From Sphagnum compactum (taxonomy: Eukaryota > Bryophyta > Sphagnopsida > Sphagnales): a stretch of 64,000 nucleotides of DNA. A program made the translations under genes and the position numbers. Of this stretch, positions 20,013 to 31,000 are shown piece by piece. Location: positions 9,176,001-9,240,000 of the forward strand of contig OZ234497.1 in assembly GCA_965153455.1 (NCBI GenBank), written 5' to 3'. Each line of letters starts with the position of its first letter. Within the stretch, counting starts at the first letter, position 1. A model generated the notes under the pieces. That model saw nothing but the letters and a program-made list of their open reading frames with translations. It had not been told where the DNA came from and searched no databases.

Positions 20013-21180
20013 CAGATGGTTGTAGTATATATACATATATATATATATATATAGAGTCAGCAATTGTTGCAACAGATCTTATTTGGTGCTACCATTGTTT
20101 GGGATGGTGCCTTTTATCAAATCTTGTTCTAAATCTTTTGCTTTGAGCATGTTAAGGCATGCAAGCAAATCAAGTACCTGGTGTGTAGTTCTCACCTAAT
20201 CTTTTGGTGGAGGAGTGTCCAATTGAGTAGCTTTTTGACTACAAGGTATGCATATGCTGGAAAAACCAATTTGCCTCATGGGACGGCTTTTCACATTCAA
20301 AAAGTATTACTCTGAGGTTAGTACAATATGTAGAAAACATCTTTGTGTTATGATCTATTGCATGATACACACGTCTTTTGTACCCATATTGGAATTGTGA
20401 TGACACATCATCACTCATGATATGCACATGGTCTTTTGTACCCCGAAGGGAATTGTGGCGACACATCATCATCACTCCAAGGTTCTATCTATCCCACTAA
20501 CCGTATGTAGAGGTTGGTTTTGAAATTGCTTGAAACCAACAAATTTCAGTGACAAATGATTCATTGGAGCTCGTTTAGGCAGGTAGCACAACATTATTAG
20601 GTCTCAAAAATTATTGTTAAAAGGTTTTTTTTTTTTCCGACACCATACCATATTCATAAGTGAAATACCTTTCTCACTCACCCAATTTTGATTTTCCATT
20701 TCTTTTTTAATTCAATTATTGAATTCAATGTAGTCAAATTCAAATTGAATAAAGTGCCCACAAATCATATAAACATTTGGGTTGTTCAAGTGAGGTTAAA
20801 TGAAATGGGGGGCATAAGTCATATGCATTATCTACTCTTCCTTAAAAGAATATTGCATGTCTTGTACATGATCCATATCATATGCCACATATGATCCATC
20901 TTTTATCTTCCTCTTCTCTCCATTGCAGTGTAAAAAGTTTATCAATTTGATGTCACCAACTTTATCCAATTGTACAATGCGAAGAATAGATTTATTTATT
21001 TATTTATTTATTTATATTTATTTTCAATTTTTTGATACCAAAAATTTGGTGAATTTTTGAAATTAGCAAAATTTGTTAAATTTACACTATTTTTTTATTT
21101 TTTTCCAAAAAGGTTCCCAATTTAAATTTTTTTTAAACAGCAAAACTTATTGGGAAAAAAAAAACAAACAACAGGTAGTG
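20013..21180. other. Mannosidase 3' region and spacer
   Basis: The stretch opens with a TA dinucleotide repeat (about 20027-20053) just past the stop codon, probably in the 3' UTR. It then becomes AT-rich. A TTTA tetranucleotide repeat lies at about 20992-21014. No gene is seen. Confidence 0.6.
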
Positions 21181-21185
21181 GATCC

Positions 21186-21578
21186 TTTGTCTCAGAGCGA
21201 GCGCCCCGAGACATAGGTACTTTTAACACATGCAGTCTCTAGGTTGCCCTTGGCTCCGGCCCCACCATCCAAAACAATAGGACCTTCAATCGGTCCCTAA
21301 ACCCCATAAAGTTTCAAGTACCCGGGCATTAGTCACGCCTTAGTAAAAGACGGCGGCCCTATAACAAGCCAGTCGTGCGTCAGGGATGAAGGGAAGATGA
21401 GTTAGGTACGTACTCGCCATGAGAGCTAAAGTACACGGGCCCTTAGTGGCGCCTTAGTAAGTCGTGTGTCGGCCCCATTGAAAGTAAGTCGTGCGTCGGG
21501 GACGAATGGAAGAAGAGACCCGCGGTCCCGGGTAGGTACTCGCCGTTCCGGTTCTTTTGTCTCAGAGCGAGCGCCCCG
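21186..21578. repeat. Nested GC-rich duplications upstream of ARMC8
   Basis: A 23-bp block (TTTGTCTCAGAGCGAGCGCC plus CCG) occurs identically at 21186-21208 and 21556-21578. Between the copies, two tandem units of about 115 bp share GTAC(C/A)CGGGC, CGCCTTAGTAA, AGTCGTGCGTC(A/G)GGGA and GGTA(C)GTACTCGCC-like blocks; the first starts near 21317 and the second near 21431. The block is much richer in GC than the AT-rich spacer on its left and directly precedes the ARMC8 leader. Confidence 0.75.
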
Positions 21579-22330
21579 CCCGCGCGTTGTCGCTGCTCAC
21601 CTCCTTTCCGTCTCTTCCAGCCCGTGTCCCCCGCCGCTCTCCCTCTCTTCTCTCTCTCCAGTGGCATCAGCTCGTTACAGGTTTCTCTCTCCATCTCTTC
21701 TATTTCTTCTCCGCAAAGCTCTTCTTCTTGCTAAGTCTCGATTTTGAAGCTCTGTTTTTTGGTCCCGTTCTTCACGTCCTGTTGTTGTTGTTGTTGTTGT
21801 TGTTTTTTTTTTATTGTTGTTGTTGTTGTTGTCGTATTTCTTTTGTGGCCGGTAAGCTTGGTTCTGTGAAACGACGAGAGAACCAGAGAACTCTACTTAC
21901 TTCCAACCGGTGTATGTATCAACGCGAACCTTTGCTTCACCGTTGCTTGCTTCTTCCTGTTGCTGTGGAGCGAACGAGCTTTTGCGGGCGGGCGGGCGGG
22001 CGGTCGGAGGTTGTGCAAAATCAGTTCTGGTGCCAGGTTTTTTTTTCCAAGCCATTAGGAGGGGTGGTACATGGATACCGACCATGTTCACTTCAATATC
22101 TCATGTAGAACATAGGGCCTCAGCTCACTGCGGTTGTTGCCGGTACAATAGCGCTATCATGTATGCTTAGGCAAGCGCCGCCGGTGGTGCGTGATTGAAA
22201 GGTTTTTCTTTCGGGAGAAGAGCATACGTACCTGGTGCAGTTGCGGTAGGGTTTGCTTTCCGCCTTGGTAACAGCAAAAGTGTGTCAAATAGAGACAGAC
22301 AGAGACAGGGAGAGGGAGAGAGGGGCGAGT
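21579..22330 (+). promoter_or_regulatory. ARMC8 promoter and leader, with TTG repeat and G-quadruplex motif
   Basis: A CT-rich stretch (21600-21740) resembles a plant polypyrimidine promoter patch. It is followed by a TTG repeat interrupted by poly(T) (about 21780-21832), then a G-quadruplex motif at 21986-22000, then AGAGACAG/GAGAG repeats just before the start codon. Several upstream ATGs occur. The 183-codon open frame here (21557-22108) is repeat-driven (poly-Leu, poly-Cys) and is not called as a gene. Confidence 0.5.
21986..22000 (+). promoter_or_regulatory. Perfect G-quadruplex motif with one-base loops
   Basis: The sequence GGGCGGGCGGGCGGG has four G3 tracts separated by single C loops, the topology expected to be among the most stable. 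It lies 331-345 bp upstream of the ARMC8 start codon, on the sense strand, so it could act in the promoter DNA or in the leader RNA. Which of these applies depends on the unknown transcription start. Confidence 0.8.
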
Positions 22331-25300
22331 ATGCCAGCTTCAGCAGCATGGGCGCGGCCCGAGGACCTTGTGGAGAGTTTGAGTTCGCTTGACAACACGG
22401 CGAGGTTGAAGGCGCTGCGGGATGTAAAGAACCAAATTATAGGAAACAAGACCAAAAAGCTTTCATACATCAAGCTCGGGGCCGTGCCGCGAGTGGTTGA
22501 GATTCTGGCCAGTGATACTGAGATACCGCTGCTCGTGCAATCCGCGGCTGCGGTTGGAAGCTTTGCTTGTGGAATAGATGCAGGCGTGAAAGCTGTGTTG
22601 GATAGTGGCGTTTTGCCTCACCTTCTCAAGATGCTCCAGAATGGTGACAACAAGGTTAACACTTCACTTATCCCAGTTTTTCTCCCTGTTTTTTTCTTAA
22701 CTCTAGTGCTCCCGAGCATACTTCATTCGGGGCATCTGCGGTAACAGTAGTAGTAGTGGACGCAGCTTCCTATTACCAGTTCCGTGTGTCTGTCTTTTAA
22801 CAAGCTACAAAAAATCGCTGAAGAGGTGGGATATGCACATGTTTGTCTTTTCCATGTTTCATATAAACTCTTGCCACAGTCTTGACCTATCCTTGCAGAG
22901 AATCGGCTGGTGCTTGCTGCTTGAAGTACACTGCAGCTTTTTTTTATCGTCTGCTAGCAAATGTGCACTGAGTCCCTGGAGTTTCTTGTAAAGCCACTCC
23001 AGAACATGTAGGGACTCAAGGTATCAACTGGTTAGGGTTTCAGTTGGGCACAGAATGCAGGCTTCATCACACAGGCCAAAGGTCCAAACCTTAGCAAGTT
23101 CAACACTGTGAGGCATGTTGTGGATGTAGGGGCCTTGTGTATACCGGGTTTTCTCTGGAATTTATGGAAGGTGTTTTGTTATATTTCTAATGGAGATTTC
23201 TTGATTCTCATGACCATTATTTCTAATGGCAAGAAGTCAAATTCAGATCCATTGAATGGGTGGCAATTGGCCATGTGGATCAGTTATGGGTGACGAAACA
23301 AGTGATTTGGTTATTGTTACTGTTGGCAAGTTTTGGCTATATCTTTCAAGTCCAGTTAGACTGTGGTTTGCAAAGATTTAAGTGTTCTTCCTGTGCTGCA
23401 CAAGCAGGTTGTAGAGGCTTGTGCTCGATCGTTGAAGATGATATTTCATTCACCACTGGCCCCAAAGAGTGACATGTTTGAAGGCCATCGCATGGAGCTT
23501 ATATTGGAGCTCCTGAACAATGGAAGTGAAAATGTTGCAGAGGTGGCAGCAAGTGTTCTTGCTAGATGTTGTGAAACCCTAGAGCATCAGCAGGCACTTG
23601 CAGATGCTGGGGGGTTACGAAGCCTTGTGAGCCTGCTTGCAGGATCTGTCAAAAAACAAGAGGCAGCATTGGATGCCTTGGCAGCTCTGACAAAGCACAA
23701 CCAGCAGCTCTCAGCCATTCTTATCATGATGGATCAAGGGGATGCTCTCTCCTTAATCATCAGACTGATCAGGGACAAGTCACCACGTATGCGCTTGCTA
23801 GCTTGCATGTGCTTAGCACACATTGGGAAGGCCTGCCCTGCTGGTTATGGGCAGGAGGATGAAGTGCGCAATAACATGCTGGGGATTTTGATGAAGCTCT
23901 TGGATGAACCTGGTCAGGTTGGAGAGGATGCACCAGGTACCACTAACTCATTCATAGCGGTAACCTTTCCAGAGAAGAATTATTTTGAGAACCTCCTTTC
24001 CTTTTGCTAGTACTAGTTCTTGTGTGACCTCTTGGAGTCATGGTCCGAGGTGGTATTGTAAAATTCATTTTCCATGCTGGCTCTGTAGGGGGTTGGATTA
24101 CTTCCAATATGTGGATCTTTTTTTGGAAGTGTAACCTGTTATGGGCTTGTTAGGTGTCTTGGCTGATCTGGTCACAAACAATGAGGAGCTCCAGAAAATT
24201 GCCCAAAAGGAAAATGCTGTTGAAAAGCTGGCTGACATTCTGCACCAAGATACATTACCTGCTAAACAGCTTGAAGGTGTCCTACTGGCCCTTGCTGAAC
24301 TGTGCTCTCGGTTAGAAGAAAGCAGGCGTCAGCTCCTTGATTCACAGGTTTGCCTCTTTAGCTTCAGTGATTGTCCAATATGGACTCTGACCATCAAGAA
24401 TTGCATTATAAGGTTTTCCTTTCTACAGGTTGGTGAGTAAATACATAGAGAGCAGGGATGGTCTCCCTTTCAATGTCTTTCAAAGTTGAAGCAAGCCTGA
24501 AAATGTAGTCAAGCCACTGATCATGGCAATTCAGAGTTTGCAGTGATTTCTATATCACAGCCTGAGATGGTGATAGCAGTGGCATGTCATTGCTATCTCA
24601 TTGCAGCATTAGGAATATGGCAGGGTGGATGTCTGATTATTTGTTGAGATTAGATTGGACTCTTAGAGCTGTGGTTTGACTTCAAATTATGAATGTTTTG
24701 AGGTAGGTAAATCCATCTTCTTGGCTTTGACCTTCCTCATGATTTGTTGTCTTGCTTGGATTACTTTTTTCTCAGGAAAAACCAAGAAGGCTCCAGATTT
24801 GTTTACTTATATTGACTAGTGTTTTCTCAGTTGTAGGTTTCGTTTGTCTAAAAAGATGCTCATTGTTTGACTTGAACACGTGTTGTGGATGGTTGATATC
24901 TTTTGTGCCATCTCCTCACATTAGCTGTTTACAGCATGACTTCAGAGTGTCTACACTCTTCTTTGTCTTAGACCATTCTTCTTGTCTTTTGAGGCCAAAT
25001 TTCTATTGGCCTTTAGTCTTTTGCTATTCTGAGTCTGAAGCACTAGTGATTTTTATATCTTTTCATTTGGAAGGAATAGCTAACTGTTTTCTATAACCAT
25101 CTCAGTCTTGCCAGCATTTAAGCTTTCTGTAGAGACACAAAAACTCAAATGGATGCATGGTCTTTTGGACCAACATACAAGACATGGCAGGGGCCTTGGA
25201 TAGCATTTTCTGGGTCTGTCCAACTTAAGCATGGGAAGCCTATGTATGCTTCTGAAGAGTTGTGAATATGAAATGTCCTTGTAGCTGATGTTAATGGTGG

Positions 25301-28094
25301 AATAAATGCAGTTGGATGAGTGCCCTGTAGCTGATGTTATAAAAATGCAGTTGGATGAGTGCCATGTAGCTGATGTGGACATTGGGATAAATTTAATTGG
25401 TTGCTAACAGGTGGAGGCACCCATAGTTGCAGCATTTGGTCACCCTTGTGAGGGAGTAAGGGTTGCAGCTTGTTCCTGTGTTAAGAGCCTGTCTCGGTCT
25501 GTCAAGGTTAGTTTGTCACCATGACCAATTCACATGAAAACATATGTATCACAGGGCAGTTGTTGAGTTCACTTCTCTTTGAATTTCAGAGTTCCATCTT
25601 TAATGATTGTGTGGATTTGGGCAGAACCTTCGGACAGCCTTAACAGGAGAACGCTTGGTGATTCCTCTGCTGCAACTATTGAGTGATCCCTCTTCAGCAG
25701 TGCAGGTGTGACAGTGTTCCAGCACTATGTAATTGGAGGTTTTTTGTTTGTCTGGTGTTCATTGAGGTTCCCAGAAAGAAGTTACTAGAGCCTTCTTTTG
25801 ACCTTATATAACTACCTGATGCCCATCAAGGTTTGGAATTGTTTCATGCCTTGTCTTTTTTTGCACCCAGCATTTGCTTCCACAAAGGCTGCATCTTATA
25901 TGTCATTTTCCCCTGACAATTTCTGATGGGACTTACTAATTCATTTTTTCTATTTGAAAATTTCCTTGTTTTCTCTGAGATTGATATCACTTTGTGCTGG
26001 AGTGTGGTGTTCTTTTGGCTCTGTCAACTGCCTATTGCACTGTAGTCACCAGTGGTGAGCTATAGGATATGTTCAGAGTGCAGGAGGCCCCGACCACTAC
26101 CCTCTATTTTGGCCTCTCTATAGCTTCACCTTAGATGCTTGCTTTTACAGGAATGAGCTAAACTGAAATGAAGCTTACCTTAACAAGTTTTTTTTAGCTT
26201 GAATGAGGGTACTATTGACTTCTTTTATTAGCTAGGTCTCTTGAGTGCTAGCCAATGGCACGACTTAGTCTTCCCATTGCTTCTGGAAATGTGACAGAAA
26301 CTTAGGATGCAGATTCTGTATAATGGTTTTGCCCAGATTTTGGGCTGATTATTATATACTTATCTACACCCACCATTGAGAGCTGGTGAAGTCTGTGGGT
26401 AATCATGGCAGTTTGTCACTGCTATCCATGTTGAAGGTGATGTCTGACACTTCATGAGAAATTCTCATAAAGTTAAGACTGCACTCATTGTTGTGTCACC
26501 TTCAAATTGTTGAAGTTGTTCTGCAATTTCATAGTTATACGACATGTACTATTGCACATGACTTAGATTGGAGATTTAGATTTCCCCTGAAGTTGTTGAT
26601 TAATGGGGTATGTCAAGAGGCTTATCAAGTTTGGTATGTCAACCCTTGTTTGGATTTAGGTGCAGGCCATTGCTGCTGTAGGCAACATTGTGCTCGACTT
26701 CACTCTGCAGAAAACTGTGGTGATGCAATCAAGTGGAATTGACCAGCTTGTCCACTTTGCACAATCCATGGATCCCATTCTCAGGCGGAATGCTGTGTTG
26801 GCATTGAAAAACCTCTTGTATATGGCGGACAGTGTGGTGAAAGGCAGGGTGGTGAATGAACTGACAGTATCTACCTTATGTGAGCTTATTCGAGGTAACA
26901 ACAATGTTTCCACCTCTTTTTCAGTCAGTGTCAATCAGCTCAAAAGTTTTTAATCAACCCTTGCTGTTGAGATTGGTCATTTTTCATGTTATGATGCCAT
27001 TGCTTCTAGTGTCTTAATAGGTGTAAGATTGTTGTATGGATGAACAGACTCAGAGGAGGATGTGCAAGAGCAGGCAATATCTCTTGTTCGAAATCTGGCC
27101 TATGGGGACCCTGACTGTATTGACTATGTATTTGCCCATGGGGGTTTGCTACTTCAAGCTGTTGAACAACAGCTTTCTGTTTCTCTTCGACCTGAGATCT
27201 CTATGCAGGTGCGAAGCAGGAGAGTCAGGATGCTGTTGTGCATTACAGACATTAGTAATTGGAATGTTTGGGTGCTACCCACGCACTTGTTGATCACTTA
27301 TGGACATGGTAAAACATGGTGTTATGTGGGTAGTTATCTTGAATTTTTTCCTTAATGCTAGCGGAAGCTTGTGATTGAAAGCCTCTTCTGTGCACCATAG
27401 GTAATACCCATTTTTGGAGGTTGGATCTATGTGGTTGCAGCATTGATCACAAGGCTTTGTGGTTGGTTAACCATGTCAGTATGCTTAATTACGGAGGTTT
27501 TATGGGATCTGTTGTGTTTTAGCTGTAACCTTCTCATCTTCCATGTTACAGTCATGGTTATGGTCTATGCAGTGAACTGGAGCTCATTAGCAGAGCGATA
27601 TTATGTGTTCCTAATTTGTCATTCCATAATAAGTGTCCTTTGTTGTGCAGGCACTGTATGTGATAAACAATGTGGCAGCTGGAAATGAAAGGCACAAAGA
27701 TGCTGTGATGGACCTGGTTGCTCCCCACAAGGCTCTGAGTAATACATCTGGCTTCTTGCTGAACCGTTACCTTCAGGACATGATTAATCCGCAGCTGCGA
27801 GTTGTTGCTGTCTGGTGTATCATTAATCTCACATATCCTGGAGGTACTGGCACAAGCTCACGAGTCACAAGGCTAAAAAATGCAGGAGTTGAGTCACTAT
27901 TGCAAAAGATGGCAGATGACCCCTGCTTAGATGTCAAGGTTAGTCCTTGAACTACTCTGCCCTGTTTGATATTGCTCCTTCCAGGTTCATCCACTAGCTG
28001 ATCTTCCATATTTGTCTTGCAGGATCGTGTGAAGACTGCATTGGAGCACTTTTCAACAGCTGTGACTTTGGTGGCTACCACATCAGGACAATAA
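22331..28094 (+). CDS. ARMC8: ARMC8, armadillo-repeat subunit of the CTLH/GID ubiquitin ligase
   Basis: It is a scaffold of the CTLH (GID) E3 ligase, equivalent to yeast Gid5, and acts in cytosol and nucleus. Exons: 22331-22654, 23408-23936, 24154-24347, 25411-25506, 25625-25705, 26660-26894, 27048-27208, 27651-27938, 28023-28094. Phases are consistent and give about 659 residues, close to the animal protein. The whole chain is a helical armadillo array. Recognisable family segments are the opening DVKNQIIGNKTKK, LGAVPRVVEIL, the mid-region VRVAACSCVKSLSRSVK, VQAIAAVGNIVLDFT, LRRNAVLALKNLLYMAD, the conserved EEDVQEQAISLVRNLAYG, YVINNVAAGNERHK and the closing VWCIINLTYP. Start chosen as the first ATG of the conserved frame after the purine-rich leader. 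Exon 6 has two possible in-frame acceptors six bases apart; the first keeps the conserved VQVQA. Confidence 0.93.
23027..23100 (+). mobile_element. Possible tRNA-like SINE head in ARMC8 intron 1
   Basis: The string CAACTGGTTAGGGTTTCAG followed by TTGGGCAC resembles a box-A/D-arm. About 45 bp later, GGTCCAAACCTTAGC resembles a degenerate T-arm/box B. No acceptor stem or tail can be defined, so this is a weak call. Confidence 0.28.
25270..25382 (+). repeat. Short tandem repeat in ARMC8 intron 3
   Basis: About two and a half copies of a 45-50 bp unit built on ATGCAGTTGGATGAGTGCC and TGTAGCTGATGT. It is non-coding and wholly intronic. Confidence 0.75.
26238..26460 (+). repeat. Dispersed repeat, copy 2 (ARMC8 intron 5)
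   Basis: Counterpart of 18685-18896, with the same ordered blocks (CTTGAGTG, AGTCTTCCCATT, TGTGACAGAAACT, AGCTGGTGAAGT, TCATGGCAG). The two copies have diverged considerably, so the insertion is old. Confidence 0.6.
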
Positions 28095-31000
28095 ACCTTA
28101 GTAAGCTGAAGAGGACATGCTCTTATGAGACACAAGGGAGCCCCACCTTTCCAAAATCTACACCAAATTCAGAACACAGCACGGTCTTTCTCTTGAGCTC
28201 TCTACTGTTGCATTTTGCAAACTTCAAACTTGCAGAAAGAAATGTCACTCCTGAGAACTATGTCGTCCAGATGAATGCCCCATCTATCCTATCAATATCT
28301 ATTCTATTGTGTGAACACAAGTCTTCCTATCAGCCTGACCTGAGCTTCTGTTGTTACTAATCTTTATGCTATTTTACTTCTAAGGGGGATCTTTCCTTTG
28401 GCCAATGTTGTTTTTTTATGGATTGCAACTAAGAAAGTGGTGATAGTGTTTTCATCAGCAGAAAAGCCTTTTATGTTTCATGTCCCATGTTCACATGTGA
28501 GTTACAAGTAATTCTGTTTGATGCTTTTGAGTGGTTGTGCAGGTTCGGATAGGAGAGCCAGTAAATTGGTGTTTCTTATTAGACCTAGGCATTAGTGTCT
28601 CCCATGTTCTGTGAAGTTTCCATGAAGTTCCTCTTCATTAGTATCAGTTTTCTGGTTCTTGAAGTCTGTGAAGTGAGTTTACTCCTTGAGTACAGCAGAT
28701 CCGCACTGCCCATTGTACCATAGTCCTAATGGCAGCTGGCTTTGCTGGGGTGTGTAATCTCATTGTGCGCCATCTTTTTGTACTGGGTTGATGGCCAACC
28801 CTTTGAAACTTTATCATCTGGTCACTTTTGAAGTTTTGGAATGCATGCAGCCTTTACAGATACAGTCTTATCTATTGGTGCAGAGAGGAGAAATCAGTGC
28901 TGGAGAACTGATTAGTAGAGCAAAAATTCACAAGATTTACTGCCTAAGGGCATGATCTTGAGGCAGTGCTTCCAAGTTGCCCTTCTGCAGATACCATGCA
29001 AAGGCTGACTTCAGATATGTTTTCCTAATTTTTACTTTTCGATCAGTTGTTTGTATTGTAGCAATTCTGATTTTCTAGTGGCATAGCCATGTATTGTTGA
29101 CATTTGGGCTCCATGATTGGGCTTCACACTACAAATGATGACAATTAGCAGAAGATAATGTAGAAGTGAACCAAGAAGTATGGCCTTAACTGGACAGCAA
29201 AGGCTGCAGCCAGAGAGCTCTATTGCAAGAACAAACCTTAACCTGAAAAATAGGTCAAAGTTCAGACACTTGATTTCAAAATGTTTTATATGACTACAGG
29301 TTTTTTTCCACCTAAGGTTTCATGTACTCTTCATAAGTCCAAAGCTTTTATAGTCCTGTGTCTTTAAGAGCAGGGCTAATGATTGAATGAATCCTCTTCA
29401 AAGGAATATTCATCCCTTTCTAATAATTGTACATTCTTGGGCTGTGCATAATCATAACAATTGAGTCTATTTCATTAATCTTCACCATATTGTGATTAGA
29501 TTATACTGTTATGCCTAAAAGTTATATCAGCCCTCATCAGCATCTTCAAAATGATGGGAGCGATGGGAGTGAAACATAGGGGTCATTGTGATGGGAGTGA
29601 AATTTTTCACTCCTACTCAATTAGATTTGAGGGACCCAAATGGTATCCAATTGAGAAACTTGATATATGCCATTGGAAACTCCTTTTCAAGGTCCACAAA
29701 ATAAAAGTCTTTTTATGTTGCCCCAATTAAGGAATTGCACTTGCAAGTGCATTCCTAAAGATGGAAGTTTGGGTGGTTTCATAGTTTCCTGAATTATACC
29801 CATAGAGGTTTGCAATGTTGTTATTAGTCATGCTTTTGCAAAAAAGACAAACATATTGTACAATAGTAAATTAGTCATTGTGGTAACAATGGTAGAAAAT
29901 GGGAACCTTGATAAATTGTTCAAGGTTTTTATTTCAAAACTTGACAAAGGTGCTTATATTAACATCTTGGAGATCTTGCTAAAAAATTTGGTTTTCAATA
30001 GTTGGAATATCAAAAACTTCAGCATGAATAATAAGGTAATTTGGATATAAATAATATTGATATTCAAGTGTTGGAAAAAAACCTCCATAAGGCCGTGTAC
30101 CAAAGTTTGAAATACACCAAACAAGGAACTTCAGATTGCAAATTCATCACACTAACATGAAGAGATAACTCTTTGAAACATATTGACATTGAGAGTTTGA
30201 ACATGATTGAAGCATGTGTCTCACTGTTTAAAAAATTACTTATAGTAGACCCATAATTTCCCACAAGTTTTTTTGCCACAAAGCAAATTGTTGGGTTGGG
30301 TTTTTGTTGTTTATTGTGGTAGTTTGATAATTTTAAATTGTCAGTAGTAGGTAGAAGTGAGTAAAAAGCCACCTCCTCCATTAATTTAGGATCTATGATT
30401 TAAATAATTTGTTATAAAAAGGAGTTTATGGCGTAAATGTAATTGTTAAAAACTAGAGCGAAGTTGATTTGGAAAAGATTTTAGGAAGATTTTTAGAAGG
30501 TCATGAGGGTGCCACTTTCCTAGGAGGAAAAAGGTGGTTGTCTAAACTTATTTAAGGGACTCATTGTGGACTACTTAATAAGGGGAAAACATACTACTAT
30601 TGTTTTTCTAGTTGGTTTTTATGTTTGTTTGTAGTGTGTAATGGAATAAAAGAAGGTAGAGGTTTGCAAGATGGGAAACCTCTAGCCCTTACGTCCTACC
30701 TTCATACTTATGTGTGTGTATGTTGGGAGATGTACTTGGACATTCTAAAACACAAGTGTGTGTTTTATTGTTTTTTGGGGAAAATCTAGTGATGTGTGAA
30801 TGTGTGTATTTTTAATGGGTGACACTATTAGTCCTAGCTAGGAGTTTAAAGGTGTAGGAGTAAAGGGGCACGTAGCCATGATAGGACAATCAAAGGAGAC
30901 TCACAATGTTGTGGCAACCCCAAGTAAATAACAAATAACCCTAAAACTAAACCCTAAGCTTGGGTCCTAGAATGAATTTGGATCTAATTCAACATAATCA

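Noticed and set aside
21557-22108. 183-codon open frame in the ARMC8 leader
   Set aside because: Its sequence is dominated by repeat-encoded Leu, Cys and Phe runs, and it sits in the 5' region of a confidently identified gene.
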